Shown here: one piece after another, positions 25,868 to 34,278 of the stretch
Position numbering within the stretch: position 1 is the first letter of the stretch
Layout of the letters: each line of letters starts with the position of its first letter
Assembly: GCF_900198605.1 (NCBI RefSeq)
Contig: NZ_FZPJ01000009.1
Span: 1 to 64,000, forward strand
DNA length: 64,000 nt
Reading direction: 5' to 3'
Source: Helicobacter mesocricetorum
GTDB taxonomy: Bacteria; Campylobacterota; Campylobacteria; Campylobacterales; Helicobacteraceae
The notes under the pieces: generated by a model
The model's database searches: none
What the model was told of the DNA's origin: nothing
Seen by the model: the letters and a program-made list of their open reading frames with translations, nothing else
Translations under genes and position numbers: made by a program

Positions 25868-26479
25868 TTATAGCCCAAGCATTAACAGATTCCAAAGTTT
25901 TTCTATTTCTAACTCTTCTAAAAATTCTCCTTGATTGTTAAACCAATGCAAGAGAGATTGTTGCTTAAAGGTTTCCCCTTGCATACAAGTTTTATGACCA
26001 CAAACCATACTGCGACTAAGAATAATTTCTTCTTTAAGGGGTTTTTGACAGATGAGACAGGATTGTAATGTATTGTTGCGTCCTTCAAAAGCTAAAAGCT
26101 TTGCGTAAAGACTGAGGATAGCCCGTTTGGGATCTTCTTTTTCTAATCGTTTCGTGCCTTCTTCTAAATGATTAAAATAAAAAGAGTCTAATATAATGAT
26201 ATCTTTTAAATGCTGATTAAGTAATTTTAAATATTGTTGCCAATAATAACGTATAGAGGATTCTCTCTCCCAAGCAAAGCTTAAGTGTATAGGTTCTCTC
26301 AATTTGCCTATTTCTCTTATATCTTGTTGGATAGTGAAATCAATTTTATTGCCAAGATGGATAACGCTGTGTCTTAAACCATAAAAACGATAGAGAGTGT
26401 AGAGGTGATTTGTGGTTAGAACTTTTATTAGTAAATCTTCGTCGCGAACTCTTTGAGTATGTAGTATAAAGCCTTGCAT
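25868..26479 (-). CDS. recO: RecO recombination mediator (epsilonproteobacterial type)
   Basis: DNA repair protein that helps load RecA on SSB-coated single-stranded DNA in the RecFOR/RecOR pathway. The 203 residues start with the OB-fold (MQGFILHTQRVRDEDLLIKVL), followed by a helical domain and a zinc-finger-like CLIC...CGHKTC segment around residues 138-165. It is shorter than enterobacterial RecO (about 240) but of the length usual in Helicobacter. ATG 26479 has AAAGG upstream and lies 22 nt past the tRNA-Arg gene, so it is probably read from the tRNA promoter. Confidence 0.85.
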   Translation of the reverse strand: MQGFILHTQRVRDEDLLIKVLTTNHLYTLYRFYGLRHSVIHLGNKIDFTIQQDIREIGKLREPIHLSFAWERESSIRYYWQQYLKLLNQHLKDIIILDSFYFNHLEEGTKRLEKEDPKRAILSLYAKLLAFEGRNNTLQSCLICQKPLKEEIILSRSMVCGHKTCMQGETFKQQSLLHWFNNQGEFLEELEIEKLWNLLMLGL

Positions 26480-26500
26480 ATAAGCCTTTTGTCGCTACTA

Positions 26501-26577
26501 TGGTACGCCCGGAGGAATTCGAATCCCCGACCTACAGGACCGCAACCTGTTGCTCTATCCAGCTGAGCTACGGACGC
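26501..26577 (-). tRNA. tRNA-Arg (anticodon GCG)
   Basis: 77 nt with encoded CCA. D-stem GCTC/GAGC, anticodon stem ACAGG/CCTGT with loop TTGCGGT, TTCGAAT T-loop. Anticodon GCG reads CGC and CGU arginine codons. The acceptor contains two G-U pairs. It follows tRNA-Ala by 3 nt. Confidence 0.95.
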
Positions 26578-26580
26578 ATA

Positions 26581-26656
26581 TGGTGGAGTGTAGGAGGATC
26601 GAACTCCTGACCTCAACGCTGCCAGCGTTGCGCTCTCCCAGCTGAGCTAACACCCC
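26581..26656 (-). tRNA. tRNA-Ala (anticodon GGC)
   Basis: 76 nt with encoded CCA. Acceptor GGGGTGT pairs with ACACTCC (one G-U), D-stem GCTC/GAGC, anticodon stem CAACG/CGTTG with loop CTGGCAG giving anticodon GGC (codons GCC and GCU), and a TTCGATC T-loop. It is the first gene of a tRNA-Ala, tRNA-Arg, recO transcript. Confidence 0.95.
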
Positions 26657-26669
26657 TTTAAAGAGGCTA

Positions 26670-26675
26670 ATTCTA
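26670..26675 (-). promoter_or_regulatory. Extended -10 promoter of the tRNA-Ala/tRNA-Arg unit
   Basis: TGCTAGAAT on the minus strand, an extended -10, lies 13 nt before the 5' end of tRNA-Ala. An A/T-rich upstream tract replaces a -35. Confidence 0.55.
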
Positions 26676-26697
26676 GCAAAAAAAGCTTAATTTTCTA

Positions 26698-27294
26698 CTA
26701 AAATTTAATAGTTGGTAAGTAGTTTTGCAAATACCTTTCGATTTCTTTTTGGAGATTTTCTAAATCCCCATTATTATAAATTACATATTTTGCAAGAGCC
26801 TTTTTTTGATGAAGTGGCATTTGCGTATTAATACGTTCTAATATAGCCTCATCACTAAGTTGGTTTCGTTTTTTAATTCGCTCTATTTGTATGGGTTGTT
26901 CTGTAAAGATTAATAGAGTTTCTGTTATTTCATAATGGCTTGTTTCAAAGAATAGGGGAATATCTATAAAATAAGGAAACTTTTTTTGGTCTAAGAGATG
27001 GGATTCTTCTAAGATATTTTCTTTAATTTTTGGGTGTAGGAGATTTTCTAGCTTTTTTCTTGAATCTTTGTTTTTAAAAACGATATTGCCAAGTTTTTTT
27101 CTATCAATTTTGCTGTCTGTTAAAATAATATTGCCAAAAATCTTTAGTATTTCTTGTGTATTCTGCTCTAAAACTTTATGCGCAATTACATCGGCATCAA
27201 TGATGGCATATCCATAGAGCTTTAGTAGTGAAGCCGTAGTGCTTTTCCCGCTACCAATCCCTCCTGTTAAAGCAATAGCATATTGAAAGTTCAA
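26698..27294 (-). CDS. coaE: Dephospho-CoA kinase
   Basis: Phosphorylates the 3'-hydroxyl of dephospho-CoA, the last step of coenzyme A synthesis. The 198 residues contain the P-loop GGIGSGKST at residues 11-19, DADVIAHKVL, LLHPKI and the DIPLFFE segment. The start is TTG (27294), overlapping the upstream stop as TTGA. The speE-like gene precedes it, an order also found in H. pylori (HP0832-HP0831). Confidence 0.93.
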   Translation of the reverse strand: MNFQYAIALTGGIGSGKSTTASLLKLYGYAIIDADVIAHKVLEQNTQEILKIFGNIILTDSKIDRKKLGNIVFKNKDSRKKLENLLHPKIKENILEESHLLDQKKFPYFIDIPLFFETSHYEITETLLIFTEQPIQIERIKKRNQLSDEAILERINTQMPLHQKKALAKYVIYNNGDLENLQKEIERYLQNYLPTIKF

Positions 27295-28097
27295 TTTTTA
27301 GCAATGCCTAGTAAAGATTTTTTGAGGGCTTTAGGCAGAGTAAAAGCACTTAAATGTAAATTTGCGTGATAATACTCTAAATCTTCTAGCATATCAGCTC
27401 TTTGGAGCATAATATCGGCTATGGGATGATATTTTTTAGAAGCAAAGATATAGCAATCATTCATATCAAAAAATAAAGGAGTATAAAAAGGCATTTTGAT
27501 TCTAAAGGTATCATCCAAACTTTCTAAAGTTTTGATAGCTTCTTGAGTATCTAGCAGTAAATGGGGACATTTTATAATCATAATCCCATCTTCACTTAGC
27601 AGATTATAATAGGACTCATAGCTCTTTTTAGTCCCTAAGCAGAGGATAATATCATAAGGATGATTGCGTTCTTGGTTTTGTTGGATAAAATCATCTTCTA
27701 ATTGAGGGATGTGAGTAAAATGCGGATTATGAATCACTTCTTGATAATGCGGGAGGAAGCTAATGAGGGATTGTAGAACTTTCAAATCAAATTGTAAAAA
27801 ATCAACTTTTATTTCTAAATAACGTAAAAACTCATAGGCAATTTCTAAGTTAAAGCTTTCTGCTATTAAGACTTTTTTGGGTTCTTTGTGTGAGCAAGCT
27901 GCAGTATGTGCTAAAAATTCACTTTGAAAAGTGATAAAATTTTTAAACATTATGGTGTTATCAATTAAAGCAATTCCTCCAAAGGCTTGTGCATTAAAGA
28001 TTTCAATATTATGTTTGCTACCTTTGGCTTCTAAGAGTTTGCTCTCTATTTTGTATTCTTGTTGGAATTTCTCATTATAAGTTTTCGTTAGCCACAT
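27291..28097 (-). CDS. speE: Spermidine synthase-like protein (H. pylori SpeE type)
   Basis: 268-residue protein with the aminopropyltransferase/methyltransferase fold: an N-terminal beta domain (QEYKIESKLLEAKGS...GGIALIDNTIMF, residues 14-51) and a Rossmann domain. The nucleotide-binding motif, normally GGGDGG, reads VLIAESFNLEIA, and the usual acidic proton-acceptor motif is not evident. H. pylori HP0832 is similarly diverged yet classed as SpeE. Spermidine synthesis is therefore plausible but unproven; a different aminopropyl acceptor or loss of activity is possible. A TATAAT lies at 28128-28133 on the minus strand. Confidence 0.75.
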   Translation of the reverse strand: MWLTKTYNEKFQQEYKIESKLLEAKGSKHNIEIFNAQAFGGIALIDNTIMFKNFITFQSEFLAHTAACSHKEPKKVLIAESFNLEIAYEFLRYLEIKVDFLQFDLKVLQSLISFLPHYQEVIHNPHFTHIPQLEDDFIQQNQERNHPYDIILCLGTKKSYESYYNLLSEDGIMIIKCPHLLLDTQEAIKTLESLDDTFRIKMPFYTPLFFDMNDCYIFASKKYHPIADIMLQRADMLEDLEYYHANLHLSAFTLPKALKKSLLGIAKN

Positions 28098-28127
28098 AAA
28101 TAACCCTTGAAATTTTCTTACAAGCCT

Positions 28128-28133
28128 ATTATA
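28128..28133 (-). promoter_or_regulatory. -10 box for the speE-coaE pair
   Basis: TATAAT on the minus strand, 31 nt upstream of the speE start codon. No recognisable -35. Confidence 0.5.
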
Positions 28134-28157
28134 GTTTAGTTAAAAAACTCTTTAAAT

Positions 28158-28595
28158 TTATTGTATTTCCAAAGAAAAAGAAGCATTAGAGAAATTAATC
28201 TTTTTGCCCTTAAATGTTATCTCATTGGTCTTGTTTAAAAAGCCATTTATCATTTCTGATTCTATTTGCATAATATCATTTTCACACATTTTTCTTGTTA
28301 CTCCAGCATTGTTGATTGTTATTTCGTTTCCTTCTATGCTGTAAGAACCAAAGAAGTTATTACATCCAAATTTGCCAAACACTTCCCTTTCTTTAAATCC
28401 AATAATAAATTCTTGATCTTTTTCATAGGAGAGAATAGTTGTTAATTGGTTGCTTGTATAGTTCTCAATCTTCCATTGCTTTTTGGAGGTTAGTAGTTTT
28501 TGGATACTTCCATTCTCATAATGGGTATTTTTAGTAGCACAAGCACTAAAGCATAAAAAGACACTAAGAGATAAAATAAAAGATATTTTTTTCAT
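28158..28595 (-). CDS. META-domain lipoprotein (HslJ-like)
   Basis: 145 residues with a lipoprotein signal ending FSAC (Cys19). The mature part is one META domain (about residues 35-145): KQWKIENY, GKFGCNNFFGSYSIEGNEITI and a central TRKMCEND are typical. Such domains occur in HslJ, linked to novobiocin resistance in E. coli, and in secreted adhesion-related proteins of parasites; the biochemical role is unknown. It lies 15 nt downstream of the SurA-like gene, so both probably act in the envelope. Confidence 0.85.
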   Translation of the reverse strand: MKKISFILSLSVFLCFSACATKNTHYENGSIQKLLTSKKQWKIENYTSNQLTTILSYEKDQEFIIGFKEREVFGKFGCNNFFGSYSIEGNEITINNAGVTRKMCENDIMQIESEMINGFLNKTNEITFKGKKINFSNASFSLEIQ

Positions 28596-28610
28596 TAAGA
28601 AAAGTCTCCT

Positions 28611-29480
28611 TTAATCAAGGCGAATGATGTTGATTTTGGCATTAGAGCGCAATTTTTCGAAATGCTCATAAATAATATAGTCTTCTTTTCTATTCATTGT
28701 TTTTTGCAAAATTTTATTTTTAACGAGTTCATAAGGTAGAATCGTTGGATTATTTTTTTTGAGGATTAAGAAACTAACAAATTGTCCATCAATGGGATAA
28801 ATTGGTGTAAAAGCATTGATTTTAGTCTGTGTGAAGTCTGTTATAACCTGTGGGCTAAGATCTATAGTTTGCAGTATTTCATTTTCTATAAAGACATCAG
28901 GGTAGGTCTGGCTCTGGTCTCTCATAGCTTGTTCTAGTTGTTGTGAATCTTCACTATAAAATTTCATCACTTCAATACTTTGAGGCATAGAAAATTCTTC
29001 TTGATGCGTGTTGTAGTATTCTTGCAAATCCTTTTCATCTGTTAATTTCAAACTATCTTGAGTAATGCTTTGGTAGAGTTTTGTTTTGATAAGATTGTCT
29101 TTGATTTCTTGCTGATAAGCATTCCAATCCTTTCCATTCTCCCGCATATAAGAACGGATATTTTCAATGCTAGTTTTGTTTTGTCTCGCAATGCGTTCAA
29201 TTTCATTGCTAATATCTAAATCACTCACAAAGATATTGCGTTTTTTAATTTCTTGTTCGTGTAGTTGCTTGTTAATTAGCAAATCAATCGCTTCATCTTG
29301 GCTGATTCTAGCACTTTGCATAGTCGAATAAAGTTCTAATAATGTTATAGGATCACCATTGACAAAAAAAGCAATTCCATTTACCAAAGAAGGAGCAGCA
29401 TAAGAAGAGTTCATAAGGAATATGCTAGTGAGTAAAATTTGCTTAAAAGGTTTTATTGAAAATATAGTTTTTATTCGCAT
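28611..29480 (-). CDS. SurA-like periplasmic chaperone
   Basis: 289 residues. The signal peptide ends around SSYAAP (residue 29). A SurA N-terminal domain follows (LVNGIAFFVNGDPITLLEL, then helices with DEAIDLLINKQLHEQEIKKRNI), and a parvulin-like region of about residues 150-260 is weakly preserved. C. jejuni Cj1289 is a comparable short SurA-like chaperone for outer-membrane proteins. The function is inferred from the N-domain. Prolyl isomerase activity cannot be judged. Confidence 0.75.
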   Translation of the reverse strand: MRIKTIFSIKPFKQILLTSIFLMNSSYAAPSLVNGIAFFVNGDPITLLELYSTMQSARISQDEAIDLLINKQLHEQEIKKRNIFVSDLDISNEIERIARQNKTSIENIRSYMRENGKDWNAYQQEIKDNLIKTKLYQSITQDSLKLTDEKDLQEYYNTHQEEFSMPQSIEVMKFYSEDSQQLEQAMRDQSQTYPDVFIENEILQTIDLSPQVITDFTQTKINAFTPIYPIDGQFVSFLILKKNNPTILPYELVKNKILQKTMNRKEDYIIYEHFEKLRSNAKINIIRLD

Positions 29481-29528
29481 AAGATAAGTCCTAAATTTTT
29501 TTGTATTTTAACAAAAATCTTATCAATA

Positions 29529-30842
29529 TTAGGTCAATGCTTTTAATATTTTCTTTAAAAGATCCCAAAAGTTTTTAAAACTTGATATATCAAGTTTTTC
29601 GTTTAAAGAATGTGGATGTAATATCGTAGGACCTATAGAGATAAAATGGATATGCGGGTATTTTTGTTTTAAGATTCCACATTCAAGTCCTGCGTGAATA
29701 CTCTTTAAATGAGAATCTGGGTTGTATTTTTGGTAGATATTCCATACTTTAAAGAGTAATTCTCCCTCTTCTTTCTCCCAAGGAGAGTAGTAGTCTAAGA
29801 GATTAACCGCAAATTCTAAGTTTTCTAGCAAACTTTGTTGTTTTTGGATATTTTCCCGCATAAGGGATTCTTCATTCCCTCTACCCATTAAAAAGAATGT
29901 AAAATTGTCTTGATGTTGTTCTAAAATCCCGATGTTGCTTGAGAGGATAGGAATGTTATTAGAAGACTTTAAAACCCCATTTCCTACTTTTAAAAGAGCC
30001 TTTATCAAGTCCTTGCAATCATAACCTTCATATTTTGAGGATTGTAGTTTGTGAATGCTAAAGGATTCTTTGGGTAAAGTTTCTATGAATGCTGTGTGGT
30101 GTGGAGGACAAGCGATTTTTAAAGTCGCATTAACAGGGATGGAATTGCGCTTTTCTCCTCCAAAGAATGCTAAAACAATCCCTTCTGTGGCTTCTGTAAT
30201 CTTTGCAAGTTCTAAGATGGCATTTGGGATATTTTTGTGAATTTCAATCCCACTATGCCCACCTAGGAGATTTTGTGTATGTATTGCATAGCATTTGAAG
30301 TCTTGTGGAATGGGAATCTTTTTAAAGGTTTTTGTAGCCTTTAAATCATATCCTCCAGCACAGCTAAAAACAACTTCGTTAATATCTTCGCTATCGCAAT
30401 TAATCATAAAAGGGGATTGTGGCTTTAGGGTAATATTTTTTGCCCCAATCATTCCTATTTCCTCATCAATGGTAAAGAGGCATTCTAGGTTATTAAAATA
30501 TTTAAGGGCTAAGAGCATACAGGCTAAAGCCGCCCCATTATCCGCTCCAAGACTAGAAGATTGTGCCTTAAGCCATTCTTGATTGTTGATTGTAAAGAAT
30601 TGTGGTTGGATAGAAAAATCTTTAGATTCTCCGACATAAACCATATCATAATGCCCTTGTAAGCATACCTTTGGAGTCCCTTTAGAACATAAAATATTCC
30701 CTATTTCATCTTCATAAATATTTACTCCAAACTGACTAGCTTCTTGTTTAATCCATTCTTTTAGGTTTTTGCAATCTCTGCTAGGATGAGGGATTTTGCA
30801 AATTTCTAAAAATACTTCTAGGGGTTCAAAATTTGGTTGCAT
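29529..30842 (-). CDS. pepD: M20-family aminoacyl-histidine dipeptidase (PepD-like)
   Basis: Cytosolic zinc dipeptidase, 437 residues. Metal-site blocks are LQGHYDMVYVGES (His and Asp near residues 81-83), SLGADNGAALA with the bridging Asp, FTIDEEIGMIGA with the catalytic Glu pair, and a C-terminal ISIGPTILHPHSLNEKLDI with the last His. It has the lid domain of the M20C clan (about residues 190-330), containing the GGHSGIEIH motif. PepD cleaves Xaa-His dipeptides such as carnosine. It overlaps the DNA glycosylase gene by 17 nt. Confidence 0.88.
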   Translation of the reverse strand: MQPNFEPLEVFLEICKIPHPSRDCKNLKEWIKQEASQFGVNIYEDEIGNILCSKGTPKVCLQGHYDMVYVGESKDFSIQPQFFTINNQEWLKAQSSSLGADNGAALACMLLALKYFNNLECLFTIDEEIGMIGAKNITLKPQSPFMINCDSEDINEVVFSCAGGYDLKATKTFKKIPIPQDFKCYAIHTQNLLGGHSGIEIHKNIPNAILELAKITEATEGIVLAFFGGEKRNSIPVNATLKIACPPHHTAFIETLPKESFSIHKLQSSKYEGYDCKDLIKALLKVGNGVLKSSNNIPILSSNIGILEQHQDNFTFFLMGRGNEESLMRENIQKQQSLLENLEFAVNLLDYYSPWEKEEGELLFKVWNIYQKYNPDSHLKSIHAGLECGILKQKYPHIHFISIGPTILHPHSLNEKLDISSFKNFWDLLKKILKALT

Positions 30843-31491
30843 TTTTGCCTCTTTTTATAGGATTTTCTTTAGAATATTCTACTATTTTTCCGTGGAATCT
30901 CGCGTAAAGTTTAGAGAGTAAAATTTCTTCTTTGTAGAGTTGGCAAACCTTGTCATAATTTTCGACTATCCCATCTATTAACCATTGTTTAATCTCTTCA
31001 TAGCTCTCTAAAGTATAGCCCAAGCTTTGAAGTAATCTAAAGGTATAGGCATCTACCACCATTTCTTCTCTTAAAAGCCCATAACAAAGAATGCTATCGC
31101 AAGTTTCATTGCCAATACCCTTTTGGGATAATAGCCATTCTCTTGGAACTTCTGCTTTAAAGGTGGCAAAATCTCCAAAATCCTTTAAGATATTTTGACT
31201 TAATAACACAATATATTTTGATTTTTGTCGGAATAATCCTAAATCTTGCATAAGGGATTGCAGGGAGTATAAGGGAGTGTTAGCAAGTGATTCTAAACTA
31301 AGGAGATGATGAGTTTTAAGTCTTTGCAGAATTTTAAAGGCTTGTTCCCATTTAGTATTTTGGACTAAAATCGCCCCTACTAAAACTTCAAATTCTCCAG
31401 AATTGGGCCACCATAATGCACAAGAAGGATTTTTAAGATAACCTTTTTGTTTTAAAAAACAAAGTAAATCAAAGCTATTTTGTATCTTCAT
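30826..31491 (-). CDS. 3-methyladenine DNA glycosylase MagIII-like (endonuclease III fold)
   Basis: Base-excision repair glycosylase, 221 residues. It has WWPNSGEFEVLVGAILVQNTKWEQA at residues 27-51, the helix-hairpin-helix LLSQKGIGNETCDSILCYGL, and the catalytic Asp in VVDAYTFRLL. The four cysteines of the endonuclease III iron-sulfur cluster are missing, as in H. pylori MagIII (HP0602), which removes 3-methyladenine. The start overlaps a 34-codon gene behind cydB by 17 nt, so it may be translated by coupling from the cyd operon. Confidence 0.87.
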   Translation of the reverse strand: MKIQNSFDLLCFLKQKGYLKNPSCALWWPNSGEFEVLVGAILVQNTKWEQAFKILQRLKTHHLLSLESLANTPLYSLQSLMQDLGLFRQKSKYIVLLSQNILKDFGDFATFKAEVPREWLLSQKGIGNETCDSILCYGLLREEMVVDAYTFRLLQSLGYTLESYEEIKQWLIDGIVENYDKVCQLYKEEILLSKLYARFHGKIVEYSKENPIKRGKNATKF

Positions 31492-31579
31492 CTTTTTGGA
31501 GATGTTGGATATTTAAAAGCACAAACCGATAACTTACATAAATCACTATGGGCCACAAAAATAATAAAAAAGTCGTCAT
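31475..31579 (-). CDS. 34-residue single-helix membrane protein behind cydB (CydX-like)
   Basis: Short gene encoding 34 residues, almost all one hydrophobic helix (TFLLFLWPIVIYVSYRFVLL), followed by a polar tail ending KDEDTK. It starts with ATG in an ATGA overlap with the cydB stop and has a perfect AAGGAG six bases upstream, the best ribosome binding site in the operon. Tiny one-helix subunits (CydX/CydS) follow cydB in many bacteria and stabilise heme in the bd oxidase. Position, size and topology match; the sequence itself is too short to prove homology. Confidence 0.7.
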   Translation of the reverse strand: MTTFLLFLWPIVIYVSYRFVLLNIQHLQKDEDTK

Positions 31580-32715
31580 TTTTTCTCCTTAATAGCTCTA
31601 TGCGCTTGTTCTTGTAATTCTTCTTTGGTGAGCTTTGCCTTATCCATTAGATACCATACATAGATAATATACCCTAGCACAAAGGGAATGAGTAGGCTTA
31701 CATATCCCATTACACTAAGTGTATAATAGCTAGAGCTTGCATTATAAATCGTTAAGGAGTTTTGTAAATCAACTAAGCTAGGATAAAACGCACTATTACC
31801 AACTCCCAAACTTGCCATAAGGGCAAAAACACTCAATATGCTACCAAGCCCTAAGGGAAAGATTGTTTTTTTATGTCCTTTGTATCCTAAAAATATCCCT
31901 ATTAAAACAAGTAAAACACCTAGCGCGAAGATTCCCATTAATAAAGGCGTTTGGATAAAGTTTGTAAAATAAAGGTATTTCTGTAAGGAGATAGTAGCGG
32001 TTGGATTAATCAAAAACCCTTCTTTGGTAAAAATCCAAAAAAGGAAGCTTAAGAAAAAAAGCAAGAATAAAAGGGCATTGGAGAGAAACTTTTTTGGAAT
32101 CCTTTGTTGAATGAAGGCTTCATTAATGTGGTTTAAAAAATATCCACAAGCTAGGATTCTACTTAAGAATACTAATGCAAGACCCAATAAGAGATTGTAA
32201 GGATTAAGTAAAGCTTCTAATCCCCTAGCAGAACCAATCCAAAGCACAAAACGATGAGAATTAAGTTGGAAATTTGCCCCGCTAAAAAAGGTGCTTAGCG
32301 CAACACCAATGAGAAAAACACCTAAGATACCATTGATGAATAAAAATATTTCATAGGTTTTAGAGCCTAAGAGATTCCCATTCTTTTTGCGGTATTCGTA
32401 GCTAACTGCTTGGAGTATAAAGCAAAATAGGATTAAAAGCCAAACCCAATAAGCCCCGCCAAAGCTGACACTATAAAAAAGAGGGAAAGCCGCAAAAGCC
32501 ACTCCACCAAAAAGCACTAAAGTCGTAAATCCAAGCTCCCATTTTCTCCCTAAGGAGTTAATAATAAGGGCTTTTTCTTCTTCGTTTTTTGCAAGCTCAA
32601 AGAGCATTCCTTGCCCACCTTGAACAAAAAACATAAAGCTTAAAAGCCCAGCAAGTAAGCTAAATATGAGCCACCAATATATTTGTAATTGCATTAAATC
32701 TAACCCAAAAAACAT
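31576..32715 (-). CDS. cydB: Cytochrome bd-type quinol oxidase subunit II
   Basis: Membrane subunit of the bd-type (possibly cyanide-insensitive) terminal oxidase, 379 residues with nine helices. The N-terminal LQIYWWLIFSLLAGLLSFMF and QGGQGMLFE blocks and WELGFTTLVLFGGVAFAAFP are typical. It lies 9 nt downstream of cydA with AAGGAGAG before ATG 32715. It partners CydA to reduce O2 to water with menaquinol as donor, useful at the low oxygen levels these bacteria meet. Confidence 0.93.
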   Translation of the reverse strand: MFFGLDLMQLQIYWWLIFSLLAGLLSFMFFVQGGQGMLFELAKNEEEKALIINSLGRKWELGFTTLVLFGGVAFAAFPLFYSVSFGGAYWVWLLILFCFILQAVSYEYRKKNGNLLGSKTYEIFLFINGILGVFLIGVALSTFFSGANFQLNSHRFVLWIGSARGLEALLNPYNLLLGLALVFLSRILACGYFLNHINEAFIQQRIPKKFLSNALLFLLFFLSFLFWIFTKEGFLINPTATISLQKYLYFTNFIQTPLLMGIFALGVLLVLIGIFLGYKGHKKTIFPLGLGSILSVFALMASLGVGNSAFYPSLVDLQNSLTIYNASSSYYTLSVMGYVSLLIPFVLGYIIYVWYLMDKAKLTKEELQEQAHRAIKEKK

Positions 32716-32724
32716 CTACTCTCC

Positions 32725-34269
32725 TTAATGTGCGCCAAAGCCTTTTTTGATTTGTTTAAGAATAATTCCAATCTCTGCAATAAGCAATGTGGTAAATAAA
32801 ACCAAGAAAATAAAAAATGAAATTTGTATATTCACATTGCTTAAATGTGTCGCTGCAATTCCCACAGGCATCAAATCTTGAATAGCCCAAGGTTGTCTCC
32901 CAACTTCTGCCACAATCCAACCACATTCTGCTGCGATATAGCCTAGAGGGATAGTGCAAACACAAAGCCACAAGATTTTATTAAACTTAGTAATATCATT
33001 TGCCATTGCTAAATAAAGAACGAGAATGAAGAGGATAAAAAACCAACTCCCTAAGGCAACCATTATATGAAAAGTATAAAAAGTTAGCATAATAGGTGGC
33101 ACAGCTTCTTTAGGATCTTTTAGGAATCCATAGCCAAAGTAGGGCATATTTTCTTGCACGATTTGGCTATAAGATTGCAAATCCTCTATGCTAACCCCGG
33201 CTTCTCTTTGTTGTTTATAGGTGTGAAAAGCATCTAAGGCAATTCTTCCTTTAGCTATTTTTTCTTCTATACTCATAAGATTGCGCTCTTTATTGCCATA
33301 AACTAAATCATTAATACCAGCAATAAAGCCATCAGAAGAGCGATGCCCTAAAAGTGAGAGGGCATAAGGGATAGTAATGTCAAATAAAAAGGTGGATTCT
33401 AAATCACCAATTTGTTTTTTAGGGTTTAAAATACCAAAGGCTACTAATCCTGCCCTATATTCACCATTATAAATCCCCTCCATTGCAGCAAGCTTCATAG
33501 GCTGTTTTTGTGTAACTTGGTAAGCACTTTCATCTCCACTAATAAATAAAAATATGGAGGTAATAAGCCCAAAACTAGCACCAACTACAAGAGATTTTTT
33601 AGCCTCAAGAAGATGTCTTTTTTTCAAGAGAAACCAGGCAGAGATTCCAACTACTACAAGCGAGGAGATTACATAACCACTAGCAACAGTATGCAAGAAT
33701 TTACTAATCCCCACAGGGCTTAAAGCCACTTCTAAGAAGCTAGTCATTTCATTCCTTGCTTGTTCTAAATTGAAGGTTGTCCCAATGGGGTATTGCATCC
33801 AGCCATTGGCTACAAGAATCCAAAATGCGCTAAGGTTACTCCCAATGGCTACAAGCCAAGTAGAAAGAAGATGAAATTTAGGGGAGACTTTATTCCAACC
33901 AAAAAGCATTACCGCAAAAAAGGTTGCTTCTAAGAAAAATGCCATAATGCCCTCAATTGCTAAGGGCGCACCAAATATATCCCCTACAAACCAAGAATAA
34001 TTCGCCCAATTTGTCCCAAACTCAAACTCCATAATAATGCCTGTTGCCACACCAATAGCGAAGTTGATAGCAAAGATTGAAAGCCAAAATTGCGTGATTT
34101 TCTTCCATTGTTCGCTTTGTGTTTTTATATAAATGCTCTCCATAATCGCTAGGATGAAAGAAAGTCCTAGTGTTAAAGGCACAAATAAGAAATGATAAAG
34201 AGCAGTAAGGGCAAATTGTGCGCGACTCCAATCCACATTTAAAGAATGTTGCAATACCTCTTGTTCCAT
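32725..34269 (-). CDS. cydA: Cytochrome bd-type quinol oxidase subunit I
   Basis: Heme-carrying subunit of the bd oxidase, 514 residues. Probable heme ligands are His26 (LTALYHFLFVPLTLG), the His in SKFLHTVASGYV near residue 190, and a Met in the C-terminal half. The quinol-binding region has KQPMKLAAMEG and GWIVAEVGRQPWAIQ. The Q-loop is of the short kind found in cyanide-insensitive oxidases (CioA). AAGGAA precedes ATG 34269. The upstream DUF4492 gene is 9 nt away, so the operon reads DUF4492-cydA-cydB-small protein-magIII. Confidence 0.95.
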   Translation of the reverse strand: MEQEVLQHSLNVDWSRAQFALTALYHFLFVPLTLGLSFILAIMESIYIKTQSEQWKKITQFWLSIFAINFAIGVATGIIMEFEFGTNWANYSWFVGDIFGAPLAIEGIMAFFLEATFFAVMLFGWNKVSPKFHLLSTWLVAIGSNLSAFWILVANGWMQYPIGTTFNLEQARNEMTSFLEVALSPVGISKFLHTVASGYVISSLVVVGISAWFLLKKRHLLEAKKSLVVGASFGLITSIFLFISGDESAYQVTQKQPMKLAAMEGIYNGEYRAGLVAFGILNPKKQIGDLESTFLFDITIPYALSLLGHRSSDGFIAGINDLVYGNKERNLMSIEEKIAKGRIALDAFHTYKQQREAGVSIEDLQSYSQIVQENMPYFGYGFLKDPKEAVPPIMLTFYTFHIMVALGSWFFILFILVLYLAMANDITKFNKILWLCVCTIPLGYIAAECGWIVAEVGRQPWAIQDLMPVGIAATHLSNVNIQISFFIFLVLFTTLLIAEIGIILKQIKKGFGAH

Positions 34270-34278
34270 AATGTTTCC

